Positions 51,766 through 60,649 of a stretch of 64,000 nt of DNA are shown here, piece after piece (within the stretch, counting starts at the first letter, position 1; each line of letters opens with the position of its first letter). The position numbers and the translations under genes are program-made. The notes beneath the pieces were generated by a model, which was not told where the DNA came from, did not search any database, and worked only from the letters and a program-made list of their open reading frames with translations. Origin of the DNA: Winogradskyella ouciana (lineage in GTDB: Bacteria > Bacteroidota > Bacteroidia > Flavobacteriales > Flavobacteriaceae); assembly GCF_009709615.1 (NCBI RefSeq), contig NZ_WJYA01000009.1, forward strand, positions 151,217-215,216, given 5' to 3'.

Positions 51766-54322
51766 CAATAAAGTATTGAACACTTTTACTAAACTTATTT
51801 GTATTGTATTATTTTTTACAATCTCCTTAAAAAGTAATGCACAGGTTCAAGATGGTGCAAAATACTTGATTAAAGACATTACCGTAACAGGAAATACAAA
51901 TTTTAGCCCTCAAACTATTATTGCCTATTCTAAGCTTAGAAAAGACGAAGAAATACAGGTTGGCGGAGAAAAAATTGCGAATGCCATTAAAACCTTATGG
52001 AAATCTAACCTCTTTAGTAGTATTGACATATACATTACTAATATAGAGGGTAATACTGCGGATTTAGAAATCCGCCTTATTGATTTACCAGAACTTTTAG
52101 ACTTAACTATTGAAGGTGTTAAGAAGAATAAGAAAGCCGAGATAATAAGTGAAAATAAGCTTCAAAGCGGTGTAAAAGTAACAGAAAACCTTATTGCAAC
52201 TACGCGTAATTATCTTACTGATAAATACAAAGAGAAAGGATATTTAAATACCGATGTAGATATTATTACAACTGAAGTTATCGACTCTGTAGAAAAAGAG
52301 CGTGTTAATATGCGCATTAAAATAGACAGAGGCGAAAAGGTAAAGATCAAAAACATCAATTTTGTAGGTAACGAAAAGGTAAAAGATAAAAAGCTTCGTA
52401 AAGCAATGAAAAATACGAAGCAAAAAAACTTTATTAGAGTTCTAAAGCGTTCAAAATACATAGAAGAAGACTTTAGAGAGGATTTAGTAAACGTTATAGA
52501 TTATTATAAAGAAAATGGTTACAGGGACGCCAGAATAATATCAGATTCTATTAGTTATTTAGATGAAAAAAACATCAACTTAGACATTAAAGTTGAAGAG
52601 GGAGAGAAATATACTTTTGGTAAAATTGATTTTGTTGGTAATACCGTATACACAGATCAGCAACTGTCAAATTTATTAGGTATAAAAGAAGGTGACACTT
52701 ATAATGGTGTTGAGCTCAGAGAACGAATCGATGATCCTAATGATCCTGATGCGCTTAGTTTATCTAATGCTTACCAAAATACGGGTTATATGTTCTCTAC
52801 TATTAACCCTGTAGAAGTTAGTGCTGAAGGTAATGTTATTGATATGGAGATCAGAATCTCTGAAGGTAAACCAGCCTATTTTAACAATGTAACAGTAGTT
52901 GGTAATGATGTTACAAATGACCATGTAATATACAGAGAAATAAGAACACGTCCTGGTGAACTTTACAGTAAGTCTGAAATTATTAGAACATTAAGGGAAT
53001 TAGGGCAATTAGGTTTCTTTGATGCACAACAGTTAGTTCCCAACATTAAAAACCCTAACCCAGTTGATGGCACATTGGATATTGAATATGAAGTAGCTGA
53101 ACAGGGTTCTAGCCAAATACAACTTCAAGGTGGTTATGGCGGAGGTGGCTTCATTGGTACGTTAGGTTTATCTTTTAATAATTTTGCCATAAAGGATATT
53201 TTTAAGAAAGAAGCATATAAGCCTGTACCAAGAGGTGATGGACAGAGTTTAGCTTTAAGATTGCAAGCTAGTCAGTTTTTTCAGACTTACAGCTTCTCTT
53301 TTAGCGAACCTTGGTTAGGTGGTAAAAAACCGTTTCAATTATCTACATCGGTTTCATATTCAAAGCAGTTTTTATTCAACTCTCAAACACGAAGAGCTGA
53401 TAAAAGTAGACGATTTAACATTTTCGGTGTTACCGTTGGCTTAGCTACAAGACTTGCCAAACCAGACGATTATTTTACGCTGTCTCAAGCCTTGAGTTAT
53501 CAAAATTATGACCTTAGAAATTATAACACTGGTTTATTTACTTTTGGAGACGGAACGTCTAACAACTTATCATATACTATTGGCTTAAGCAGAAATAATT
53601 TATATACAGACCCTATCTTCCCAACGGGAGGTTCTAATTTTACAGCCTCAGCTAAATTCTCATTTCCTTATTCACTAGTTAATGGAGTAGATTATAAAGC
53701 TTTAAAGGACGAAAGAGATCAGCTAGATCCTACCGATCAGGATGATTTTGAACGTATCGGAGAAATTGACCAGGAACGCTTTAAATGGTTAGAATTCTAT
53801 AAAATAAAGTTCAAAGCAGATTGGTATACGTCTCTTTTTAAATTAGGCAATAAAGATTTGGTATTAAGACCTAGTTTAGAGTTTGGATTCTTAGGAGCAT
53901 ACAACAACGATAGAGGAGTTATTCCTTTTGAGCGATTCTTTGTTGGTGGTGACGGTCTCGGAAACTTCGCCTTAGATGGCAGAGAGGTTATCCAACTTCG
54001 TGGTTACCCAAACCAATCATTATCTTCTACAGATGGTGGTTCTATCTATAACAAATTTTCATTAGAGTTACGCTACCCTATAACTTTGGGAGCACAAGCT
54101 AAAATCTTTGCGCTTACTTTCTTAGAAGGTGGTCAATCTGTAAATAATTTTAGGGATTTTAATCCTTTTAGCTTACGTAGATCAGCAGGTGTAGGGTTGA
54201 GAATTTTTATGCCAGCCTTTGGTTTATTGGGTATAGATTTCGGTCATGCTTTCGATGATTTACCAGATGGTACTGTGCCTAGAAAATGGGAAACACACTT
54301 TATAATTGGTCAGCAATTTTAA
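51737..54322 (+). CDS. bamA: Outer-membrane protein assembly factor BamA
   Basis: The gene encodes 861 residues. The frame has no ATG near its start; the first usable codon is TTG 51737, inside the end of uppS, and a later TTG (51776) would begin just before the signal peptide (LICIVLFFTISLKSNAQ). Several POTRA domains follow (IKDITVTGNTNFSPQTI, IKNINFVGNEKVKDKKL, FGKIDFVGNTVYTDQQL, FNNVTVVGNDVTNDHVI) and then the Omp85 barrel with FFVGGDGLGNF and the RLRIFMP-type end. BamA inserts beta-barrel proteins into the outer membrane. Overlap with uppS suggests translational coupling. Confidence 0.95.
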   Translation: MEKQANNSPNNKVLNTFTKLICIVLFFTISLKSNAQVQDGAKYLIKDITVTGNTNFSPQTIIAYSKLRKDEEIQVGGEKIANAIKTLWKSNLFSSIDIYITNIEGNTADLEIRLIDLPELLDLTIEGVKKNKKAEIISENKLQSGVKVTENLIATTRNYLTDKYKEKGYLNTDVDIITTEVIDSVEKERVNMRIKIDRGEKVKIKNINFVGNEKVKDKKLRKAMKNTKQKNFIRVLKRSKYIEEDFREDLVNVIDYYKENGYRDARIISDSISYLDEKNINLDIKVEEGEKYTFGKIDFVGNTVYTDQQLSNLLGIKEGDTYNGVELRERIDDPNDPDALSLSNAYQNTGYMFSTINPVEVSAEGNVIDMEIRISEGKPAYFNNVTVVGNDVTNDHVIYREIRTRPGELYSKSEIIRTLRELGQLGFFDAQQLVPNIKNPNPVDGTLDIEYEVAEQGSSQIQLQGGYGGGGFIGTLGLSFNNFAIKDIFKKEAYKPVPRGDGQSLALRLQASQFFQTYSFSFSEPWLGGKKPFQLSTSVSYSKQFLFNSQTRRADKSRRFNIFGVTVGLATRLAKPDDYFTLSQALSYQNYDLRNYNTGLFTFGDGTSNNLSYTIGLSRNNLYTDPIFPTGGSNFTASAKFSFPYSLVNGVDYKALKDERDQLDPTDQDDFERIGEIDQERFKWLEFYKIKFKADWYTSLFKLGNKDLVLRPSLEFGFLGAYNNDRGVIPFERFFVGGDGLGNFALDGREVIQLRGYPNQSLSSTDGGSIYNKFSLELRYPITLGAQAKIFALTFLEGGQSVNNFRDFNPFSLRRSAGVGLRIFMPAFGLLGIDFGHAFDDLPDGTVPRKWETHFIIGQQF

Positions 54323-54396
54323 GTTTGGCACGATATTTTCTAATTGCTAAATGAGGATTTCATCATGGTGTTAAAATTTTTAAAGATATATTTCGT

Positions 54397-54404
54397 TAAA
54401 TTTG
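54397..54404 (+). promoter_or_regulatory. -7 box before the first OmpH gene
   Basis: TAAATTTG matches TAnnTTTG exactly and lies 72 bases upstream of the ompH start. The sequence at the expected -33 position is T-rich but has no clean TTTG. Confidence 0.4.
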
Positions 54405-54475
54405 AAGATTAGTAACACTAAATAAGATAAAAAACGTTTGGGTTACAACGATAATGTCTCAAAACAAAAACAAAC

Positions 54476-55564
54476 ATGATGAAATTTAAAGTTCTTTTTT
54501 TACTGGCAGTAATTGGTCTAATGAGCTTTAGTGTTAACGCACAGCGTGGTGTTAGAATAGGGTATATAGATACTGAATATATTTTACAGAATGTACCAGA
54601 ATATCAAGAAGCTTCTACACAGTTGGATAAAAAAGTTCAACAATGGAAAAGTGAGGTTGAGCAAAAACTCAGTGTCATAGAGCAAAAGAAAAAAGAACTT
54701 GAAAACGAAAGTGTTCTTTTAACCAAAGAGTTATATGAGGAACGCATGGAGGATATTTCTTTTGAAGAAGCTATAATTTTAGACTATCAACAAAAGCGTT
54801 TTGGCCCAAATGGAGATTTAATCATTCAGAAGCGCCAATTAATAGAACCTATCCAAGATCAAATTTTTGCAGCTGTTCAGCAAATCGCTGAAACGAAAAA
54901 ATTCGATTTCGTATTTGATAAGTCCGCTGATGTAGTGATGCTTTATTCTGCTGAACGTTATGATATTAGCGAACAAGTTCTAAGAACAATTACAAGAACG
55001 TCTAGGCGAAGCCAAGCTAAAAACAAAAAAGAGCTTAAGGAACTTGAGGAAGAAGAGGTTGTTCCTGTGGTTAGTGAAGAAAAGGATGAACGCCAAAAAG
55101 CTTTAGAAGAACGTAAGGCATCAAGAGAGGCAGAATTAGCTGCCAAACGTGCTGAGCGAGAAAAAGCTTTAGAAGCAAGAAGAGCAACGCAAGACTCTAT
55201 TAGAGCTGCAAAAAAGCGAGAAGCTGATGAGCGTCGCCAAAAAGTTTTAGATGCACGCAACAAAAAAACTGAAGACATTAATACTACTGCTAAAGACAGT
55301 ACAGCCAATAAAGCTAAGAATACAGTTAAAACTGACACTACAAAGACTAAGGCAACTGTAAAAAAGGACTCAATAAATACAAAGAAGCCTTTAACAGCAG
55401 CTGAGATCAAAGCCAGAGATAGAGAAAATAGAAAAAAAGCTCTAGAAGAACGAAAGAAAAAAATACTAGAAGAAAGAAAAAAAGCACGTGAAGAGCGTGA
55501 AAAACAACTAAAAAAGAGAGATTCTATAGCTAAGGCTAGGAAAAACGAAGGAGAAAACAATTAA
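54476..55564 (+). CDS. OmpH/Skp-family periplasmic chaperone with long charged C-terminal extension
   Basis: This 362-residue protein has a signal peptide (FSVNAQ), and residues about 25-185 are a Skp/OmpH domain (RIGYIDTEYILQNVPEYQEA, then a long coiled coil, then KFDFVFDKSADVVMLYS). Residues about 190-362 form a low-complexity extension of K, E, R and A (AKRAEREKALEARRATQDS), about twice the length of the paralogue next door. Skp proteins escort unfolded outer-membrane proteins to BamA, which is encoded just upstream. The extension has no known role; it may be a long charged helix or bind peptidoglycan or nucleic acid, which is speculation. Confidence 0.9.
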   Translation: MMKFKVLFLLAVIGLMSFSVNAQRGVRIGYIDTEYILQNVPEYQEASTQLDKKVQQWKSEVEQKLSVIEQKKKELENESVLLTKELYEERMEDISFEEAIILDYQQKRFGPNGDLIIQKRQLIEPIQDQIFAAVQQIAETKKFDFVFDKSADVVMLYSAERYDISEQVLRTITRTSRRSQAKNKKELKELEEEEVVPVVSEEKDERQKALEERKASREAELAAKRAEREKALEARRATQDSIRAAKKREADERRQKVLDARNKKTEDINTTAKDSTANKAKNTVKTDTTKTKATVKKDSINTKKPLTAAEIKARDRENRKKALEERKKKILEERKKAREEREKQLKKRDSIAKARKNEGENN

Positions 55565-55595
55565 TAATTATAACACACAAATACAATTTAGAAAA

Positions 55596-56141
55596 ATGAA
55601 ATCACAGATTCACAAACTCACTAAAACAAATAAATTTCAAGTGAGCAAACATTTAAAATCACTATTATTAGCTGCACTTTTCATTGGAGCAACAAGTTTT
55701 ATATCTGCCCAAAGTAATGTTGCACATATTAATAAGGAAGAATTGATAAAAGCTATGCCTGCATACACTGCAGCGCAAGGTGAGATTACTAAATTAGGTA
55801 AAACTTACGAAGCTCAGATCCAGGATTCTGTAAAAGAATTAGACGCGAAATTAAAGCAGTATAATTCTGAGGCAGAAGCGCAAACGCAAGAAGAGAACCA
55901 AAGACGTATGCAAGAAGTTGAAGGTATTAAGCAGAGCATCGCTCAGTTTCAGCAAAATGCACAGCAAGACATGCAGAAGAAAGAATTTGATTTACTTAAG
56001 CCTATCTTAGAAGAGGCTGACAAGGCTATACAAACTGTAGCTAGGGCTCAAGGATTTGATTACGTTGTGGATTCAGCAATGTTGATTATGGCAGACGGTA
56101 AAGACCTTATGGCAGATGTAAAGGCTCATTTAAAAATATAA
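55596..56141 (+). CDS. OmpH/Skp-family periplasmic chaperone
   Basis: This 181-residue protein has a signal peptide ending near FISAQ and is a standard Skp domain: NVAHINKEELIKAMPAYTAAQ, a central coiled coil (QEENQRRMQEVEGIKQSIAQF) and a closing FDYVVDSAMLIM. It is the short sister of the preceding gene, 31 bases downstream, and both should serve BamA. A strong terminator follows. Confidence 0.95.
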   Translation: MKSQIHKLTKTNKFQVSKHLKSLLLAALFIGATSFISAQSNVAHINKEELIKAMPAYTAAQGEITKLGKTYEAQIQDSVKELDAKLKQYNSEAEAQTQEENQRRMQEVEGIKQSIAQFQQNAQQDMQKKEFDLLKPILEEADKAIQTVARAQGFDYVVDSAMLIMADGKDLMADVKAHLKI

Positions 56142-56164
56142 TGACCTTCTAAATAAATTTTAAG

Positions 56165-56199
56165 AAAGTCGCTTTTAACAAAGCGACTTTTTATTTTTG
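56165..56199 (+). terminator. Terminator of the ompH genes, overlapping a -7-like box for murI
   Basis: A 10-bp stem AAAGTCGCTT / AAGCGACTTT is followed by a T tract. The T tract runs into TATTTTTG (56192-56199), an exact TAnnTTTG match 5 bases before the murI start codon. No TTTG box lies 19-21 bases upstream, so the promoter is uncertain. Confidence 0.8.
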
Positions 56200-56204
56200 T
56201 AACA

Positions 56205-56984
56205 ATGAGTAAAAAATCTATTGGCATATTCGATTCTGGTGTTGGTGGTACATCTATTTTTAAGGAAATACATGCCCTTTTACCAAACGAAAACTGTATT
56301 TATTTAGCTGACAGTAGAAATGCACCTTATGGTAATAAGTCTGAAGAGGAGATACTTCAGCTCAGTATTAAAAACACCGAATTGCTACTGAGTAAAGATT
56401 GTAAAATTATAGTCGTGGCCTGTAATACTGCTACAACAAATGCTATAGATTACCTCAGAGCCAATTATGATGCTTCCTTTATTGGTATAGAGCCTGCTAT
56501 AAAACCTGCGGCTTTAAAAAGCAAAGTTAAAGCTGTTGGCATTTTAGCGACCAAAGGTACTTTAAGCAGCCATTTATTTCACAAAACATCCGATATCTAC
56601 GCAAGTGGCATTAAAGTTATTGAGCAAGATGGAGATGGTATAGTCCCATTGATTGAATCAGGAAAATTACATTCCGATGAAATGAAAAAACTATTGGAGA
56701 CATACCTAAAGCCAATGATAAATGAAAATATCGACTATTTGGTTTTAGGCTGTACACATTACCCTTATCTTATTCCTATACTTAAAGAATTATTACCTGA
56801 GAAAGTTACGATTATAGATTCTGGATTAGCAGTTGCCAAACAGACTAAAGCTATACTTAAGGCAAATGATTTGTTGAATCTTGAGACGAAGACTCCCACC
56901 ATTTCATTATATTCCAATGGAAATATAGAAGTGCTGAATTCTATCTTAGATAATAAATTTGAAACTGCTTATTTAGACTTTTAG
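56205..56984 (+). CDS. murI: Glutamate racemase
   Basis: This 259-residue enzyme makes D-glutamate for peptidoglycan. The family residues are in place: D10 in IGIFDSGVGG, C73 in VVACNTATT and C183 in VLGCTHYPYL, the two catalytic cysteines. Start and length are normal. It is convergent with the gamma-carbonic-anhydrase-like gene 12 bases away; the small TAGAG / CTCTA stem between them is weak. Confidence 0.97.
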   Translation: MSKKSIGIFDSGVGGTSIFKEIHALLPNENCIYLADSRNAPYGNKSEEEILQLSIKNTELLLSKDCKIIVVACNTATTNAIDYLRANYDASFIGIEPAIKPAALKSKVKAVGILATKGTLSSHLFHKTSDIYASGIKVIEQDGDGIVPLIESGKLHSDEMKKLLETYLKPMINENIDYLVLGCTHYPYLIPILKELLPEKVTIIDSGLAVAKQTKAILKANDLLNLETKTPTISLYSNGNIEVLNSILDNKFETAYLDF

Positions 56985-56996
56985 AGTAAAAATGCT

Positions 56997-57512
56997 CTAT
57001 TCTTTAAACCAGCCCGAATATTTCACATAGTTATTGGCAATACGGTCAATTTCACCTGAAATTAGCTCTTCACTAATATCCTTAATCTTTTTTGCTGGCA
57101 TACCTGCGTAAATACTACCAGATTCTACAATAGTTCCTTGAGTAACCACTGCGCCTGCCGCAATAATACTGTTAGAGTGTACAATGGCATCATCCATAAC
57201 AATACTTCCCATACCAATCAGTACATTATCGTGAATTGTACAGCCGTGTACAATAGCATTGTGCGCAATAGACACATTATTCCCTATGGTTGTTGGTGAT
57301 TTTTGATACGTAGCATGTATAACAGCACCATCTTGTACATTGACCTTATCACCCATTTTTATAAAATGAACATCACCACGGATTACAGCATTAAACCAAA
57401 TACTGCAATTATGGCCCATTGTGACTTCGCCAACGATGGTAGCATTATCTGCGATAAAACAATCTTCTGGTATTTGTGGGTGTATTCCTCTTACTGGTTT
57501 TATTATTGGCAT
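56997..57512 (-). CDS. Gamma-carbonic anhydrase-like hexapeptide-repeat protein
   Basis: This 171-residue left-handed beta-helix protein has repeated [IV]-G-x-x-[ASTV]-x-[IV] units (NATIVGEVTMGHNCSIW, TIGNNVSIAHNAIVHG, VLIGMGSIVMDDAIV). Conserved R and histidines (NAVIRGDVHFIKMGD, NVSIAHNAIVHGC) fit the metal site of gamma-carbonic anhydrases, as in YrdA/PaaY. Many such proteins have no proven anhydrase activity. It lies 6 bases after the response-regulator gene on the same strand and is probably co-transcribed with the two-component pair, though a functional link is not known. Confidence 0.92.
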   Translation of the reverse strand: MPIIKPVRGIHPQIPEDCFIADNATIVGEVTMGHNCSIWFNAVIRGDVHFIKMGDKVNVQDGAVIHATYQKSPTTIGNNVSIAHNAIVHGCTIHDNVLIGMGSIVMDDAIVHSNSIIAAGAVVTQGTIVESGSIYAGMPAKKIKDISEELISGEIDRIANNYVKYSGWFKE

Positions 57513-57518
57513 AGTTTA

Positions 57519-58253
57519 CTATTTAAAATAAGACAACAAATCAGATTTTTTAGAAGCAGACACCATAATTTCCTTGCCATTACTTAACACTACACTTCCC
57601 CCTTTTCCTTTTACATACTTAACAATTTCATTGACATTCACAAGATAGCTCTTATGTACTCTAGCAAAATTGGCATCCTTTAAACTTTCTTCAATATACT
57701 TTAAAGTTTTACTTACCAGTTTCTTTTTGTTGTTGTTAAGGTAAATCTCTGTGTAGTTATCATCAGCTTTACAGTACATAATGTTGTCTGTCTCCAAAAT
57801 CTCAAATCCGTTTTGTTGCGGAATGGTAATTTTACCATTTACAGAATTTGTCTTTGGCACTAAAACCTGGTCTTGTAAAGCATCTTCCTTGGTTCTAATT
57901 TCAGTGACATAATCCACTGCTTTTATCAATTCATCTATGGAAATGGGCTTCATCAAATAGTACGATGCATGAGCATTTAAAGCCTCAATAGCATAATGGT
58001 TATAAGCCGTAACGAAAATAGTTTCAAAGTCAATATTACCTACTTTATCCAACAAATCAAATGCATTACCATAAGGCATTTCTACATCCAAAAACACAAC
58101 ATCTAAATCATTATTTCTAATTAAAATCAAAGCTTCATCTACATTAGCGGCTTCGCCAACAATTGAAATATTTGGGCAATACTTAGTGAGATAATTTCTT
58201 AGAATCTCTCTACTTTTTTCTTCGTCTTCTACTAATATGGCGCTTAATTTCAT
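57519..58253 (-). CDS. LytTR-family response regulator
   Basis: This 244-residue protein has a receiver domain with D56 in VVFLDVEMPYGN as the phosphorylation site and a C-terminal LytTR DNA-binding domain (IMYCKADDNYTEIYLNNNKK, then FARVHKSYLVNVNEI). It starts 1 base after the stop of the histidine kinase and is its cognate regulator. The target genes are not visible in the sequence; the divergent SIMPL-like/VWA gene pair is one candidate. Confidence 0.95.
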   Translation of the reverse strand: MKLSAILVEDEEKSREILRNYLTKYCPNISIVGEAANVDEALILIRNNDLDVVFLDVEMPYGNAFDLLDKVGNIDFETIFVTAYNHYAIEALNAHASYYLMKPISIDELIKAVDYVTEIRTKEDALQDQVLVPKTNSVNGKITIPQQNGFEILETDNIMYCKADDNYTEIYLNNNKKKLVSKTLKYIEESLKDANFARVHKSYLVNVNEIVKYVKGKGGSVVLSNGKEIMVSASKKSDLLSYFK

Positions 58254-58254
58254 A

Positions 58255-60441
58255 TCAATCTTTTTTTAAAGTCACTACAACCTTGGTACCTACATCAGTT
58301 AAATCTTGAAAGTCCTCTATAGTCACATCAACCTTGTCTTTATACATTTCGTTTAAAATGGCAACACGTTTTTTGATGTTGTTCATACCTTTAGAATTCT
58401 GTTTCTTTTGATTCGCCGTTTTTAAGGCTTTAGAACGCTCCCTACCAATACCATCATCAGTTATAACAATTGCGATTTCGTTTTTAGATTTGGGAAGTAT
58501 CTCTATGCTAAGGTGTCCTTTTTCGGTTTTATAACGTAAACCATGCCACACTGCATTCTCAATATAAGGTTGCAGTAGCATTGGCGGAATTTGAAACTCA
58601 TCTACATCGATACTTTCATCAACTTTAATGGAGTAGTCAAATTTATCTTGAAACCTAAAATGTTCTAACTTGGTGTATAAGTCCAATAATTCAATTTCTT
58701 TCTTTAACGGAATAAAATCTTCTTCGCTATTCTCCAAAACCGAGCGCATTAGATGCGAAAAATCAGATAAATACTTGTTCGCCGTCCGCTCATCGTTTGT
58801 AGCGATAAAACTATTTACGGAATTTAACGCATTAAAAATAAAATGAGGATTCATTTGGCTTCTCAGTGATTTTAAAGCCAATAGATTATTCGCCAAACGC
58901 TGTTGCTTTATGTATTTGTACATCATAAAGCCTGTAATTAAAAGCAGTACCAAACCACCAATGAGTGAGTAAATTATTAGTTGTTGACGCTTGTTCTTCT
59001 CTTGGGTTAACTCATAAGTGCTTCTAGATAATGCCCTATCACTCTCTAATGCCGTAATTCTGTTCTGTTGTATTGCCAGGTTTCTACTAAAACGTGCTGC
59101 TTGAGATATTTCTTGTTCCTTTTTTGCATATAATTCATCAACTATGTTTTCATAATTCTCAATCATGGCAAGGCCTTCTTCTGTATCTCCTTTTTTGATA
59201 AGCGCTTCAGATAGTTTTCGTGTGGCATCCTTACCTACCACTAAGTCTCCTTTTTTATCAGCCTCTTTTCTGCTTTCTTCTAAAAACGGTATGGCATCAT
59301 CATTCCTGTTTTGTAATATCAAGGCATTTCCGATTTTATAATTTTGTTTCTGGGAAGTGAGTGGACTTTCGTTTGGAATTATAGAATCCTTTTCAATATC
59401 CTCAATGTCCTCCAATGCTTGTTTTCTCAATTCTATTTCGCTCTCATAATCCTGATTTTCACTATTAAACTCTGCCACTTTTATCTTTTCTTCTACAGAG
59501 CGTTTTTTGTTTTCTTTAGCCGCTAAATCGAGAGAGTTGTCAAAAAAACCTCTAGCTTTAACTATGTCCCCTTTTACATTATAGGCTTGTGCTATTTTAG
59601 AATTTAAGTCGGTTACTTTAGGAGCTATCAAATGTCTTTTGGCAATTTTCAAACCTTCTTCGTAAGATGTTATTGCCTTGGGTATATTTTTAAGTTTTAA
59701 ATTAGCATCACCAACACCTTCGTACAGTAGAGCTTTTTGATAGTTTGACAAATCCTTTTCGTTGAGATTTCCATAAGTAGAAATACTTTCTTTAAGATCG
59801 CCGTTATACTCATAAGCTTTTGCCAATTTTAATTTTGCAGATGGTATTTCCGTATTCTGAATACTAATTTTATATGCCGAAATAGCAAGGTCATACTGTT
59901 TCCAATACATATAGATATCTCCCAAAAGTTCATGCGCCTCAGCACTCTGACTTGGAGAAACATTGACATTAAGAGCATCACCCACAAACTTTATACTCTT
60001 CTCTGCATCTTTCTTTAAATAGGCATCCGCAGAGTCAATCATTTGATTAAATCTTTTAGTAATATTGGCTGTTTTCGTTCTTCCGGAACTCCAACTATCC
60101 TCAGAAGTAACTTCAATGGTTATTCGTTCTCCACTTTCTATGGTATGGAATATGGTTTCAAAATCCTTGTGCATTACCGTAAGTTGATCACCGATTTTAG
60201 CCTTAATGACGAACTTTCCATCTTTATTTGTTGTTGTATATGTTCCATTATTGACTTCAATATCCACCTGTTCTATAGGAATACGAGAACCTTGTATATA
60301 GACAGAACCTCTGATGGTAAATATTTCATCTTCAACTGGGACAACTGCTTCTTTTTTGTTTTGCCCATAACTTAAGGAAGCCGCAAAACAAAAAAGGACA
60401 ATGAATATGTATTTATAGATTAGTTTCACTTTTGTGAACAA
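58255..60441 (-). CDS. LytS-type sensor histidine kinase with TPR sensor domain
   Basis: This 728-residue protein has a signal peptide (AASLSYGQ). A carboxypeptidase-regulatory-like domain (IRGSVYIQGSRIPIEQVDI, residues about 43-115) is followed by a stretch of TPR repeats (ELLGDIYMYWKQYDLAISAY and others) to about residue 470, one membrane helix (LIIYSLIGGLVLLLITGFMMY), and the His_kinase domain with H533 in SQMNPHFIFNALNSV and an ATPase part (LQPYIENAVWHGL, VITDDGIGRERS). The TPR region lies in the periplasm, so it may sense envelope proteins. The response regulator gene follows at once. Confidence 0.93.
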   Translation of the reverse strand: MFTKVKLIYKYIFIVLFCFAASLSYGQNKKEAVVPVEDEIFTIRGSVYIQGSRIPIEQVDIEVNNGTYTTTNKDGKFVIKAKIGDQLTVMHKDFETIFHTIESGERITIEVTSEDSWSSGRTKTANITKRFNQMIDSADAYLKKDAEKSIKFVGDALNVNVSPSQSAEAHELLGDIYMYWKQYDLAISAYKISIQNTEIPSAKLKLAKAYEYNGDLKESISTYGNLNEKDLSNYQKALLYEGVGDANLKLKNIPKAITSYEEGLKIAKRHLIAPKVTDLNSKIAQAYNVKGDIVKARGFFDNSLDLAAKENKKRSVEEKIKVAEFNSENQDYESEIELRKQALEDIEDIEKDSIIPNESPLTSQKQNYKIGNALILQNRNDDAIPFLEESRKEADKKGDLVVGKDATRKLSEALIKKGDTEEGLAMIENYENIVDELYAKKEQEISQAARFSRNLAIQQNRITALESDRALSRSTYELTQEKNKRQQLIIYSLIGGLVLLLITGFMMYKYIKQQRLANNLLALKSLRSQMNPHFIFNALNSVNSFIATNDERTANKYLSDFSHLMRSVLENSEEDFIPLKKEIELLDLYTKLEHFRFQDKFDYSIKVDESIDVDEFQIPPMLLQPYIENAVWHGLRYKTEKGHLSIEILPKSKNEIAIVITDDGIGRERSKALKTANQKKQNSKGMNNIKKRVAILNEMYKDKVDVTIEDFQDLTDVGTKVVVTLKKD

Positions 60442-60649
60442 TTTTTAAATTGGAATAAACTTACATACTTTATTTGGTTTCAAAAAATAGCATAACGCAA
60501 TATATGGGCTTTTAAACTACTAAATAGACCTAATTACTAAAGCGGCAATTTATTTCACTCATCCATATAGGTCATTCACTCATTCTGCTTTTTTTTTCCT
60601 GTTTTTTACATGGAGCTTTACGGCATCATTAATCAAAAAATAAATCATA

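Noticed and set aside
54958..55560. 200-codon open frame on the minus strand within the first ompH gene
   Set aside because: It is antisense to a K/E/A-rich repeat region; it has S/F/L-rich low-complexity composition, no start signal and no family match.
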